A stretch of DNA of 64,000 bases from Byssochlamys sp. IMV 00236 (taxonomy: Eukaryota; Ascomycota; Eurotiomycetes; Eurotiales; Thermoascaceae), in assembly GCA_001931875.2 (NCBI GenBank), contig MSJH02000799.1:279687-343686 (forward strand), read 5' to 3'. Shown piece by piece: positions 25,339 to 35,048 of this stretch. The notes beneath the pieces were generated by a model. It had not been told where the DNA came from. It searched no databases and worked only from the letters and a program-made list of their open reading frames with translations. Position numbers and translations under genes: made by a program. Numbering within the stretch: the stretch's first letter is position 1; each line of letters opens with the position of its first letter.

Positions 25339-27528
25339 TCACGTCGCGAGATACTCAAACGTCGCCATGGTGGGATCCAGCAGGTTCTCATCCAGCCCGA
25401 ATCCATACGTCCCTACCATGTCGTAGATCAGATCGGGCGGTGGAAACCCTTGCGCCATAGCATTCGCGCCGCCAGGCATGTCGCGTTTCTTCAGCTCTCG
25501 CCCGTGCGGATGCCATCCACCCTCCCACGCATTGAAGCGCTCCAGCATCTTCCCCAGACCGCGCGCGATATGCCGGGTCAGGTGACGCTCCCCGGCCGAC
25601 ACGCTGTTCAGCAGCGCGATCACCCGCTCCACCAGCTGGCGCACCTGGCGCCCGTCGATGTTCAGGTACGCGCTGTTCCAGTTCACCGCAACCTTCAGCA
25701 GGAACACTGCTGAGAACGTGACCATCGTGTGCGTGAAGATGGGTACTCCCACAATCGCGTCTCGCACATCAGGCTCCTCGAGGACCATGTTCAAACAGGC
25801 CATCGCCGACGAGATCGCAATGTTGGCCGATTCTTTCCGGTCCATCGAGAAGACCGGCGTGTTGGTCGGGGAGAGTGCGCGCAGCGAGAGCGAGTTGAGC
25901 TGGAATTTGGCAAAGTGATAATGTAGCACAACCCCTTTGGACGGGTACGTGCGCACATAGGGGCTATCGGCTACACCAGGTGTTTGGCATCAGTGTCATG
26001 CTCATACGATAAGTAGAGAGAGGGATAAGTAGAGCAAGGACCAACCAACGTCATACCTGAACGGGGCTGCCAGAGCAAACGCCATTGATCCACAGCAACA
26101 TTGTAAACTCGCAGCTGGCCAAAGTCGTCTTCACTCAATGCCTGTTCGGTATCCGACCCGAATGTCCGATAGGCTTCGGTGAGGATCACAAATAAGGCGA
26201 CTTGCGCCACCAGTCGAATGTCTCCAGGGACCACGAGCGGTGACTGCAAGAACGTCTCGTAGTTCTTGATAGCAAGATCCTCGTGGATCACGGGGGGTCG
26301 TCCGTAGGCGATGCTGAAGTGGTGATCGCACACATACAGCAGATACCACAGCTGGGCACGCTCATACTGATCATTGTGGCCTCGCGTCATTTTCTGGAAG
26401 CTCTGATGGAGGCCCAGCTCGGTCGCAATGCGGACCGCATGCCCAGAGAGTTTCCAGCTCAGATCAGACAACCAGAAGGCACCGACACAGAGCCCACGGA
26501 TGTCGTCGAGCGTGTGGGACCGGGTCAAAGACATGCTGGACACCAGCGACACGTACTCATGGTAACATACGTTAAGAGTCTCCGTCCGGTTGGGGATATG
26601 GAGAGCGGCCACGGTGAGAACGGCTACAGAGAGCAAAGACGATGCGCGCCGCGCCGATGTTAGCGTTTCGTGGACAAGCAGAATTCCTCCCCAGAGTAAT
26701 TGGTTCATAGTCCGGCTGAAATAGGCGAATAGTTCCTCGGCTTCGTGCAACGAAATAAAGCCCCGCGAGACAAAGTCCTCCTCCAGCAGAGTCGACTTGG
26801 GCTTCTCGAAGGGGTTGCTGCGCAAATTGCGCAACTTGGTCACCTCGTACAGGCTACGCATCGGTGCCGGCACGAGTTCGCGGTCCTCGGGGTCTGGCTC
26901 TGCAGAGTTCTCTCGTGCCGTTTCCATGACCGGGGTTTGTGCAGCGGCAGTCACAGACGGATGTCCCTCATCCTGAGAATGGCGGTAGGTGTGATTGGAT
27001 GACGCTGGACTGGGAACGTGATTGTTACCTTCAGCAGGATATGTCGACAGCTCCGGGAGGTTACTCTGACGGAGAAGATGGGACACGGCTGCCTGAAGTT
27101 GCTGGATTGTAGCCGATGCTTGGGATTTCCATCTAGATCAGATATTTGTAGATTAGCCTCCAAGTCTCACCAGCCAACCGCATGGCTCTCGTCTTGACCC
27201 AAACATTGGCACTCACATGTTGTCGTCGTCGACAAATTTCTGAGAGAAGTCATTGACAACACACTTGATCCCGCTTCGTCTGCACTTTGCACAACTGGAC
27301 TCCCCAGGTTTCAATTCGCATTTGATCTTATGCCTCTTGCATTCCGCACCTGGCTCATAGATCAGTTATACAGTATCCGTGCTCACCAGAGACGGTCTAC
27401 GTACAGGCTTTTGCTTTTGAAATCTTGGGCGGAGGCGTGCGCATCTCGACAGACTGTCTATCCCCGTCTCTTCGCGGTGCGTCCAACTCGGCTTCGTACG
27501 CCGATCGTTTCAGCGAGGGCGTCGCCAT
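25339..27528 (-). CDS. Zn2Cys6 transcription factor with fungal-specific TF domain
   Basis: Four minus-strand exons (27405-27528, 27217-27349, 26057-27132 and 25339-25970) join in frame to give 654 aa. The start is MATPSLKRSAYEAE. The zinc cluster CAECKRHKIKC, then CAKCRRSGIKC, spans about residues 42-70, and intron 1 splits the codon of its first cysteine. A linker and short coiled coil (SATIQQLQAAVSHLL) follow. The fungal transcription factor domain begins near residue 190 and includes GLCVGAFWLSDLSWKL, AVRIATELGLH and a WYLLYVCDHHFS motif. It should be a nuclear DNA-binding regulator recognising CGG-type sites. Its divergent partner is the DenD-like dehydrogenase about 1 kb away, a plausible but unproven target. 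I do not recognise a named orthologue. Confidence 0.88.
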
Positions 27529-28516
27529 GGCCGTCTGTGACGCTGCAACTCTGGAAAAGAGGCATTGGACAGGAGGATGAGACCGGCCTGGTATTGTCTA
27601 GCCTCGCGATCTCATGAGGGAAAAAATGACAACGAAGCAGTCGCCATGGCCGGTGAGAGGAAGGAGGAATTCGATTTCCTGCTTCAGTCCAGTAAGTAAC
27701 CTGACTCGGGCCAGTAGGCCTGAAGACCGAACGCCGCATCCCATTACCCCACGCCAAGCCGCGTGGGGAGCGGGGTGATGACTCAGCAGAATATTCGGCC
27801 GAATCGAGCAGGGTAGAGTACACAGGTCAGTAGGTTCACCATTGAGATTGGAAACAGACTCAAGCACCAGCTGAGCTTTCCAATAATCGTATGTTGGTTG
27901 ACTGATACGAGGCTACAGTATGTAGTCCGGTTCTTATCCCGTTGAAAATTCTGTCCTCAGCCGTAAACAATAGTGCGCCCATTGTGCTCCGTGTTTCGAT
28001 TGCACCACTGGTGCTCAATGATCTCATTATACACGAGAACGCTTCATCCAACACGTAGTGATCTCGCTCAGTTTGGATTCTATATCATTATATATAAGAC
28101 CCTTCGGTCCTACAGCGAAGACAGGCTCTCGTGAAGCGCAGTTCGCCCGATAGTGGGGATTTGGGATTCGGGAGCAGCTGCGAGATCACCCATTAAGATC
28201 TTGTCTCTACAATGGGTCCTGGGAGGATACTTGCCTTTGCAGATCTTGGGACAATGATAGAAAATCCTCATCCATTGCATGATTGACTCAATGTCACGCC
28301 AAGATAGCCCACGTCGGACTCCATGCGAGTGCCGGAGCAAGTCCGATGATGTTGATATCTCAGCTCCATATCGGCGAAAACTACGACGGAGGAGAGAAGC
28401 AACAAGCAAAAGGAGGGGCATTGAGGGTCACTACATAATGTCAATAGAGGTACGACTGTGAAATTGGCAATAGAGGAAGTCTTAACTGTGGTCAATTCCA
28501 ATTCAAACAGCCCAAT
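27529..28516. other. Divergent intergenic region, TF / dehydrogenase
   Basis: No gene is seen in 988 bp between two divergent genes. It presumably holds both promoters. Several open stretches in this span lack domain-like sequence. Confidence 0.55.
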
Positions 28517-29467
28517 ATGCATATTCTAATCACCGGCGCGGCCGGCTTTATCGGCCAGCTCTTGGCCAAAGAGCTCCTGAATGAGGAATCCTACAAGGTC
28601 ACTCTGACCGACATAAACGAACCACCGATTCCTCAAGGCGTCAAACACCCTCAGAATGCCCGAATTATCAAGGCTGATCTCTTGAGTGGCGCGGACACGG
28701 TAGTTGACAAGTCGCTGGATGCGGTATACGCTTTCCACGGAATCATGTCCTCTGGATCAGAAGCCAACTTCGATCTGGGGTTACGCGTCAATATCGACGC
28801 GACTCGCAGCTTGCTGGATGAGCTGCGCAAGACGGCCCCTGGCGTCCGGGTTATCTACTCATCGAGTCAGGCCGTCTACGGCCAGCCACTACCCGAAGTG
28901 GTCGATGATAGCGTTACTCCTACCCCCCAGTCCTCATACGGCGCAGAGAAGCTCATCTGCGAGGCTCTCATCAACGAATACACGAGGCGAGGCTTCATTA
29001 CTGGCTTCACACTCCGATTTCCAACCATCTCAGTTCGCCCAGGTGCCCCTACAGCAGCAGCTTCATCATTCCTCTCCGGTATGATCCGCGAGCCTCTAAA
29101 TGGACAAGAGTCGGTTATCCCACTCAAAGACCGCTCCTTCAAATCATGGCTCTGCTCCCCGAAGACCCTCGTTCACAATCTCCTCTTCGCCCTCACGCTG
29201 CCGGCGGACTCGCTTCCCCCACACATCCGACAGATCAACGTCCCCGGCATCTGCGTCACGATCCAGGAAATGATGGACGCGTTGGAGAAGGTTGGCGGGA
29301 AGGATAAATTGGCCCTGCTGAAGGAGGAAGAAGATGCTAGTCTCAAAGCGATCCTGCACTCATGGCCCACCAAGTTCGATAACAGCCAGGCTATCAAACT
29401 TGGGTTCAAGCGGGATTCTTCGTTCGAACAGGCGGTTATTGATTATAAAGATAGTTTGGAGCAATAG
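28517..29467 (+). CDS. NAD-dependent extended SDR, D-erythronate dehydrogenase (DenD)-like
   Basis: This is a single-exon gene of 316 aa. The N-terminal Rossmann motif is ILITGAAGFIGQLLAKEL (GxxGxxG), followed by the acidic residue expected for NAD binding (LTDINE). The catalytic set is present: Ser in VIYSSSQAVYGQ, and Tyr and Lys in SSYGAEKLICE. The SSSQAVYG / TPQSSYGAEK pattern is close to the DenD subgroup, which oxidises the C2 hydroxyl of four-carbon sugar acids in bacteria. Fungal members are annotated only as epimerase/dehydratase, so the substrate is inferred. It is divergent from a Zn2Cys6 regulator and upstream of other oxidoreductases. The last residues (FEQAVIDYKDSLEQ) form the usual C-terminal helix. 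Confidence 0.8.
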   Translation: MHILITGAAGFIGQLLAKELLNEESYKVTLTDINEPPIPQGVKHPQNARIIKADLLSGADTVVDKSLDAVYAFHGIMSSGSEANFDLGLRVNIDATRSLLDELRKTAPGVRVIYSSSQAVYGQPLPEVVDDSVTPTPQSSYGAEKLICEALINEYTRRGFITGFTLRFPTISVRPGAPTAAASSFLSGMIREPLNGQESVIPLKDRSFKSWLCSPKTLVHNLLFALTLPADSLPPHIRQINVPGICVTIQEMMDALEKVGGKDKLALLKEEEDASLKAILHSWPTKFDNSQAIKLGFKRDSSFEQAVIDYKDSLEQ

Positions 29468-30345
29468 GTATTCTATAGAACACGAATATAGACTGTGGAT
29501 TTCATAGAACATCTCATGCTGTAGGATATATGCTTAAAGATTGCTGTCATCTTTCAGGGACACAGAATAGAAAAGATCAACCAGTAGAAAGAATGTGCTA
29601 TATTGTTCTATAACTATCAGACGAACGAGAGTGCATGTGGTCATGTAATCAGACGAAAAACCACGCGTTCCCCCTTTAGGATAAGTAAATCTGGTTTCTG
29701 TGGGTCACACGTGGCGTACCACGTGTCCTGGCCAATCAGACGAATATATAGAGCGTTGAGGGTTACGCCTGCTAAGTATGAGTATAAGTGATGCTGATTA
29801 TTACAGGAAGTACCCCTCACTCTTAGGTGGTGAGGCTGAGAATGTTAGGGTACCAGTAGGATAGGTATATTGTACAGTGGTATTCTCTCCTCACAGTATA
29901 AGGCTGTATTTTGCATTGGTCATTACTTCTATTGTACAGTTGGTTTAAGTATCATGTTTGTCAATAGGCAGCCTCTGTTAATAGGTACTGGCTCTTTCAT
30001 GTTCAGTGCCTTTTTTCTTTCCATGTTATCATGGGCGGTTCCGTGAGATAACGGGGTGGGAGCCAGAGGTAAATAGGACGACTTGTTATGTGAATCTCTC
30101 CCTGACAAAAACTTCATTGTCTTCCTTTCTTCAGCAGGTCCTTCTCCGCTCCGCTCGTTGACTCCTCCCACAAGCTACACTCTTTCATAACGAGAAACGA
30201 GTCTTTCTTTTTCATCTACCACTCCTACTACATCCTTGACGGACTCGAAAAGTCTTCCGTCCTTCATCACTGCTTTCCCCCCCTTCAAGTCCTTGTTGCC
30301 ATCACGAACTCAGCGCGTGCTACGAGACGTCAGACAGATCCAACC
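29468..30345. other. Intergenic region upstream of BTB-like gene
   Basis: No gene is seen. A perfect 8-bp inverted repeat containing two CACGTG motifs lies at 29707-29726. Pyrimidine-rich sequence at 30120-30300 directly precedes the next ATG and is probably its promoter or leader. Confidence 0.6.
29707..29726. promoter_or_regulatory. Inverted pair of CACGTG motifs
   Basis: ACACGTGG and CCACGTGT are separated by CGTA, giving an 8-bp inverted repeat with a 4-bp spacer. CACGTG is the classic bHLH (E-box/G-box) site. It lies about 240 bp after the DenD-like stop and about 620 bp before the BTB-like start. Function is inferred from the motif only. Confidence 0.45.
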
Positions 30346-31398
30346 ATGTCTGATTCTGCTGAGAAAGGCAACGAACTGGCACCTGTCCTCGCTGGAATGC
30401 CGCAAGAGGAAAATGCATGTGTCCTTAGCCCGTCTGGAGATACCATTCTCCACGTTGGACTGAAACCATGTAATCATATCTTGGTTTCTTCCAGGGTTAT
30501 GGAGACTGCTTCTCCTATCTTCGCGATTATGGTGGCCAGGGCTCGCATGAGACAGCGCCCCCGCCATGCCCGTCTGCATATCCGCTTCAAGTACGACAAT
30601 CCGTTTATTATCAAAGTCCTGTTCTCAATCCTCCACGAGATCGAGATGTTCCTGGTCCACGACTGGGATGTCAATGTCCTGTGGGATCTCATCCGTGTGG
30701 CTCAGAACTATCACTGTGCCCCTCTTCTCCTCGAATTCATCGACGGGTTGTATCCAATCTTCGCCCCCCTCGTCTCAATCGGCTTCCCTGGCATCGAAGA
30801 CGTTAATCCAGTTGATCGTTTCGAAGAACAGCTCAAATTGGTCGCCATCAGTATGACCGTCGACAGCGACATGATATTCACTGAGCTCACAAAGACCATG
30901 ATCTCGGAGTACGTCCCCGGACTCGCAGAAGAAGTGGGCCTTGACTGGTCGATCCTCAGTCCCGAAGTTTACGGCTACGTCTTCGATGCCATTAAGGTCC
31001 TCTCTCAGGACTTCAAGGACGACCTGCAGGAAGGTCTGGACCGTATTGAGGAGACCGTCACGTCCATTGCTGAGAACGTCGATGGATCGACCAGTCGCTG
31101 CCCTCTGTCCTTCATCAACTGCTTCAAGTATACTCTGCAGTCGAACGGACCGATTCCAAGCTCAGCCGCAGTGTATGAGGTGCGTGATGTCCTCAAAAGA
31201 TACGTCTGGTCCTTGGATGGAAGATGTCCGTCTCGCTGCGCCAGCTGTGATGCACTCAAAGAAGTCAAGAAGCAGCTGAACGACCTCTTGCACTTGACCG
31301 ATGTCACCGGTCTTTGCCTGAGCGACTGGCTTCAATGTGCTCCCTCGGCCACCAGGGCTGGCACCCCGTTCACCTGCTCTTCCGACGATGGGTGGTAA
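30346..31398 (+). CDS. BTB/POZ-like protein, fungal expanded family
   Basis: This is a single-exon gene of 350 aa. Residues about 25-110 have the pattern of a fungal BTB domain: SGDTILHVG, then ILVSSRVMETASPIFAIM and a DNPFIIKVLFSILHE helix, with LIRVAQNYHCAPLLLEFI after it. The C-terminal part has a Cys-containing cluster (RCPSRCASCDALKE) near residue 297-310. Such proteins are numerous in Aspergillus-type genomes and mostly uncharacterised; BTB domains usually mediate dimerisation or cullin-3 binding. A second member of the same general type lies at 37303-38581. It lacks any second known domain, so function cannot be assigned. Confidence 0.75.
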   Translation: MSDSAEKGNELAPVLAGMPQEENACVLSPSGDTILHVGLKPCNHILVSSRVMETASPIFAIMVARARMRQRPRHARLHIRFKYDNPFIIKVLFSILHEIEMFLVHDWDVNVLWDLIRVAQNYHCAPLLLEFIDGLYPIFAPLVSIGFPGIEDVNPVDRFEEQLKLVAISMTVDSDMIFTELTKTMISEYVPGLAEEVGLDWSILSPEVYGYVFDAIKVLSQDFKDDLQEGLDRIEETVTSIAENVDGSTSRCPLSFINCFKYTLQSNGPIPSSAAVYEVRDVLKRYVWSLDGRCPSRCASCDALKEVKKQLNDLLHLTDVTGLCLSDWLQCAPSATRAGTPFTCSSDDGW

Positions 31399-31787
31399 AC
31401 ATGAAAGCGACTAAGCTCGCTCAGAAGGGTCCAGTAGAGATCTGATGACAGCAATTCTCTCTTTATGTCCACTAAAGATCTTTTCTATAAGATCATTTCG
31501 ACGACTATCATGTGAACATTATGCAACAGCTCATGGAGCTGTCAGTTGGGAACGATATCTATGTGAAGATGAAAAGAATAATAATAAAAAAAAAAAAAAC
31601 AAAACAAAAGGAAAGCCTACAGATACGGATTGACATATGATATGTGAAATAGGCGCCAAAAAAAGGAACAAATAATGAAAAGAGAAAAGCCCAGAAAAAA
31701 AAATGAGTCGAGATGCATGTATCTTTAGGTGAACATTCACCACTCCAGCTGTGATAGCTGAGATAGTTGAGCGCAGCTCACTTCAAA
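31399..31787. other. Convergent 3' region with A-rich tract
   Basis: No gene is seen. It contains an A-run at about 31588-31600 and further A-rich sequence to 31700, consistent with the 3' ends of two converging genes. Confidence 0.6.
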
Positions 31788-33138
31788 TCAAATCTCCACT
31801 TCATCAATATCATAAACCAGATCCTCCGGATTAGAAATAAATGTCACCTGCTTGCCTATCGCCTTTGACGCTAGAATTCCCGCCCACATCACCCACTCCT
31901 TCGCCCATAAACCCCACGGACCAGTCTGCTTTCTTCTCTCCCCATTCCGCGCCGCAGTCTCGTAGATCCGATCAATCCTCGGTCTCCTCACGCGCTCGAA
32001 CTTCTCAAAGACCTCACTCAAAGAAGTCTCACCATCCTTCAATAACCTCGACAGCAAAAACACATCTTCCACCGCCATCGACACACCCTGTCCAGCATGC
32101 GGCTGCATCGCATGTGCCGCATCACCCATCAACAAGCATCGACCACGAAACCACCTCCCCCCCAACGGTAGTCGATAGACAGGATAAAAAGACACCGAAC
32201 TAGTCCCATTCACAGCCTGCTTTAGCACCTCACCCCATTTCCCACGCACATCCTTCAAAACACCATCAAGCAACATGTTCTTAAAACTCTCAACTTCTTT
32301 CTTCCGATGTTCCTCCCATCCATCTCGCGTATCTCCCGATTCAGGAAGTGGCACTTTTCGCGAAAAGACGAAAAACAACTCATCTCCAGCTGCAGTGCAG
32401 GGGACGAGAGCAAATGCTCCTTCAGTCGTAAGCGATACGTTGATGGCTTGTAGTGATTCATGACTTTCTGCTGAAAGCGCACTTGTCGGTAAGATGACGC
32501 ATGTGCCGGAAACTCCTGAATATTCAGGCTGACATGATGGGTCGACGTATTGCGTTCGTACAGCGGAGTGAATCCCATCGCAGCCTAGAAGCAGGTCTGC
32601 GGAGTCGGTTGTCCCGTCGGAAAAATTCACTGTGATGCTGCTGTTGCTCTTCGTATCTTCGTCGTCCTCGATGATAGTGACTATTTTCTTCCCGAAATGG
32701 ATCGGGATATTCATCTCCGATGCAGTATGGAGGAGCACATCCATGAGTTCAACCCGTTTGATGCGCATGAGGCTGAATCCGGTCTTTTGTCGAACTTCTT
32801 CTGGTATAACGTCGGCTTCGACGACGCCGCCGCCTTGTGCGAAATGGAGACGGAATCTAGACGCCACTGAACCTTTGGTCGAGAGAGCGTTGTAGAGACC
32901 GAGACGGTCGAAAAGACGTAGTCCGTTTGATGGGATGCCTATCGCACCGCCTAGTGTGGTTGGGACTGGTCTGAGTTCATACACGGTGCAGGAGATGTTG
33001 TTGTGTTTGGTTAGGCGGATTGCGGCTGCGATACCAGCAGGGCCGGCGCCGATGATGATGGCCTTTTGGATATTGTTAGATTTTGACGTGGGATTATGCT
33101 CGTGAGCAGGGAGGACATACTTTCTTGATCTCTGGCAT
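31788..33138 (-). CDS. FAD-dependent monooxygenase (salicylate hydroxylase-like)
   Basis: Two minus-strand exons (33121-33138 and 31788-33062) join in frame to give 430 aa starting MPEIKKAIIIGAGPAG. This start is preferred over a longer open frame because it places the GxGxxG dinucleotide fold at residue 10, as in the family. The intron has a GTATGT donor. The other aromatic-hydroxylase motifs are present: GCDGIHSAVR (DG motif) near residue 180 and GDAAHAMQPHAGQG (FAD-ribityl GD motif) near 305. These enzymes hydroxylate aromatic or other cyclic substrates using NAD(P)H, FAD and O2. There is no C-terminal membrane anchor. The NADPH:FMN reductase gene lies 1.2 kb away, divergently oriented. 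The substrate is unknown. Confidence 0.85.
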
Positions 33139-34324
33139 TTTGGGGTGTTGTTTTGTAGCCAGTGTATGTGAGTAGTAGTTAGATGTTGTAGGATGTTCAA
33201 GTACGATGTAGCTATGTTAAATATGGTAATGTCGCACATGTACTGTATACAGTAAAAGTATCACTCAGCCTATTTTTCCAAGCAGAGCAGATCTTCCTAT
33301 TTAAATTCCAAAAGCAAGTAATTTAATCTGATGGAACTAGGCATAAATAGTTGTTCCAGCTCAGCTCCATGGCGGTCCGCGGCCCGCGGGAAGCTTGACT
33401 CGGATCAAGGGGCCAACTAGTAACTACCTGAGATACTGTACATACAACATGGCCCATTGGTTACTGCGCACAATGACACCACTGTCGATCTTTTTCTGTA
33501 CGGCGATGATTCCGTTTCTTTTCTTATATTTTTTGGCATGCTAAGAATCGACATGCAGATACTCGTCCATCATAGACGCTCGTCATGGACACATCCACAT
33601 GATTGGAGCGCATCATGAACCCATATCCACTGATGGCGCTAGACTAACAGTGATGATGATACCGCAACCTGAGCTAAGTATGTTTCCATCGCTCAGATCC
33701 AATTGGATCGTCTATTCCCAGGTACGAAATGTCTCCATTTTGCAAGGCTGTGGCGATATTGGAATACAAGTCATCTATGGTTCTCTTTGGTTCTTCTTTC
33801 TCACCTTGACTCAATATGGATATCTCGGGTCCGAGGGCGTTTCTAATTATGGCTAGACCGCAGTATATCGGGCCCGAAACTGCCCGAAAAGAACGGGTTC
33901 GAGCTCTTCCGAATAACCTCAATCTCGTCCCGACGGCGGGAATGGCGGATCTGCACGACGAATCTAATAACGGTGGGCGTCACTAGCGCACGCTGCCACT
34001 GGTTGTGTCCTCTAGATCTTTTATCATACTAGCAAATCTTGGAGTAGGTTCTCGCAGCAAGCTCTGCATGGTCTGATTCGTTGAAGCGCATCATCAACCC
34101 CAAGTCCATAGGCAGCTGCTGTTGCGTTGTTTGCAAGATCAGTATTGTTGATGATATATTAAGAACACTATCTGTTTTCATTTGGTGTGTCCTTCACTCT
34201 ACAATATTCAGACAGCATCATTTGCGACTGCGGGACGTGACCTCTGCTTGCAGACCTTGTGCAAACAACCCATTTTGTATTTTATTGTTCTTCAGAGCAG
34301 CGGCTATCTTGTTGAGAGCCTAAC
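33139..34324. other. Divergent intergenic region, monooxygenase / FMN reductase
   Basis: No intact gene is seen. Two related stretches occur at about 33600-33636 and 34083-34115 (both contain AGCGCATCAT followed by an AACCC and CCA pattern), suggesting an old local duplication. Otherwise it probably holds two promoters. Confidence 0.5.
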
Positions 34325-34951
34325 GTGTCTGTACCGACGGTCCCAAGGATTGGCCTCATAGTGGGCAGCCAGCGCATCCCTCGCGCATGTCTTCAGATCA
34401 GTGAGATGGTCCTCAAGACCATACAAGATACCAACCCCTCAGCAACACTCTATCTCATCGACCTCCTTGAATGGGACCTGCCCATGTTCAATGAGCCCGG
34501 CGTGCCTTCGCAGATCACCTCCCCGGACCAGTATACTCATCCTCACACTCAGCGCTGGTCGAAAGAGATCGCATCCTACGACGCATTCATCTTCGTCACG
34601 CCACAATATAACTGGGGCTATCCGGCGGCTCTCAAGAATGCCATCGACTATCTCTACAACGAATGGAAAGGCAAACCCGCCATGATCGTGAGCTATGGCG
34701 GACACGGAGGCGGCAAGGCAGCCACCCAGTTAAAGCAGGTCCTGCACGGGTTGCACATGCGACCAACAGAGCGGGCCGTTGAATTGACGTTTCCCGACAG
34801 AGAGTATCTGGTAAAAGCGGCCACCGGACAGAGTTTGGGATTATTATCGGATGTTGAAGGCCGGGACAAAGTGTGGGCTGAGGAGCGCAAGCACATTGTT
34901 GAGAGTTTCGAGGAACTGCTTTCATTGTTGAGACACCCACGAGATAACTAG
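34325..34951 (+). CDS. NADPH-dependent FMN reductase-like flavoprotein, GTG at start
   Basis: The reading frame encodes 208 aa of the NADPH-dependent FMN reductase family. It has the phosphate-binding loop IVGSQRIPR near residue 13, TPQYNWGYPAALKNAIDYL near 92, and a Gly-rich SYGGHGGGKAATQLK loop near 123. The family transfers hydride to FMN or quinones through a flavodoxin-like fold. The position where the start is expected reads GTGTCTGTACCG rather than ATGTCT. The next in-frame ATG (about 34406) would remove the flavin-binding loop, and an in-frame stop lies at 34313. Either translation starts at a non-AUG codon, or an upstream exon supplies the start, or the gene has lost its start. I saw no convincing upstream exon. 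The rest of the frame is intact. Confidence 0.75.
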   Translation: MSVPTVPRIGLIVGSQRIPRACLQISEMVLKTIQDTNPSATLYLIDLLEWDLPMFNEPGVPSQITSPDQYTHPHTQRWSKEIASYDAFIFVTPQYNWGYPAALKNAIDYLYNEWKGKPAMIVSYGGHGGGKAATQLKQVLHGLHMRPTERAVELTFPDREYLVKAATGQSLGLLSDVEGRDKVWAEERKHIVESFEELLSLLRHPRDN

Positions 34952-35048
34952 TTGATCATAGATACCCAGGAATAGATTATTATTCTCCCGGGCGAGCAAC
35001 CAATTTCCAGTAGAATTCAATATCCACGAAGCAAAGGACTAGACTTTC

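Noticed and set aside
33121..33239. Longer N-terminus for the FAD monooxygenase from an upstream ATG at 33239
   Set aside because: It would place about 65 unrelated residues before the dinucleotide fold. A 58-nt intron with good splice motifs gives the normal family N-terminus instead.
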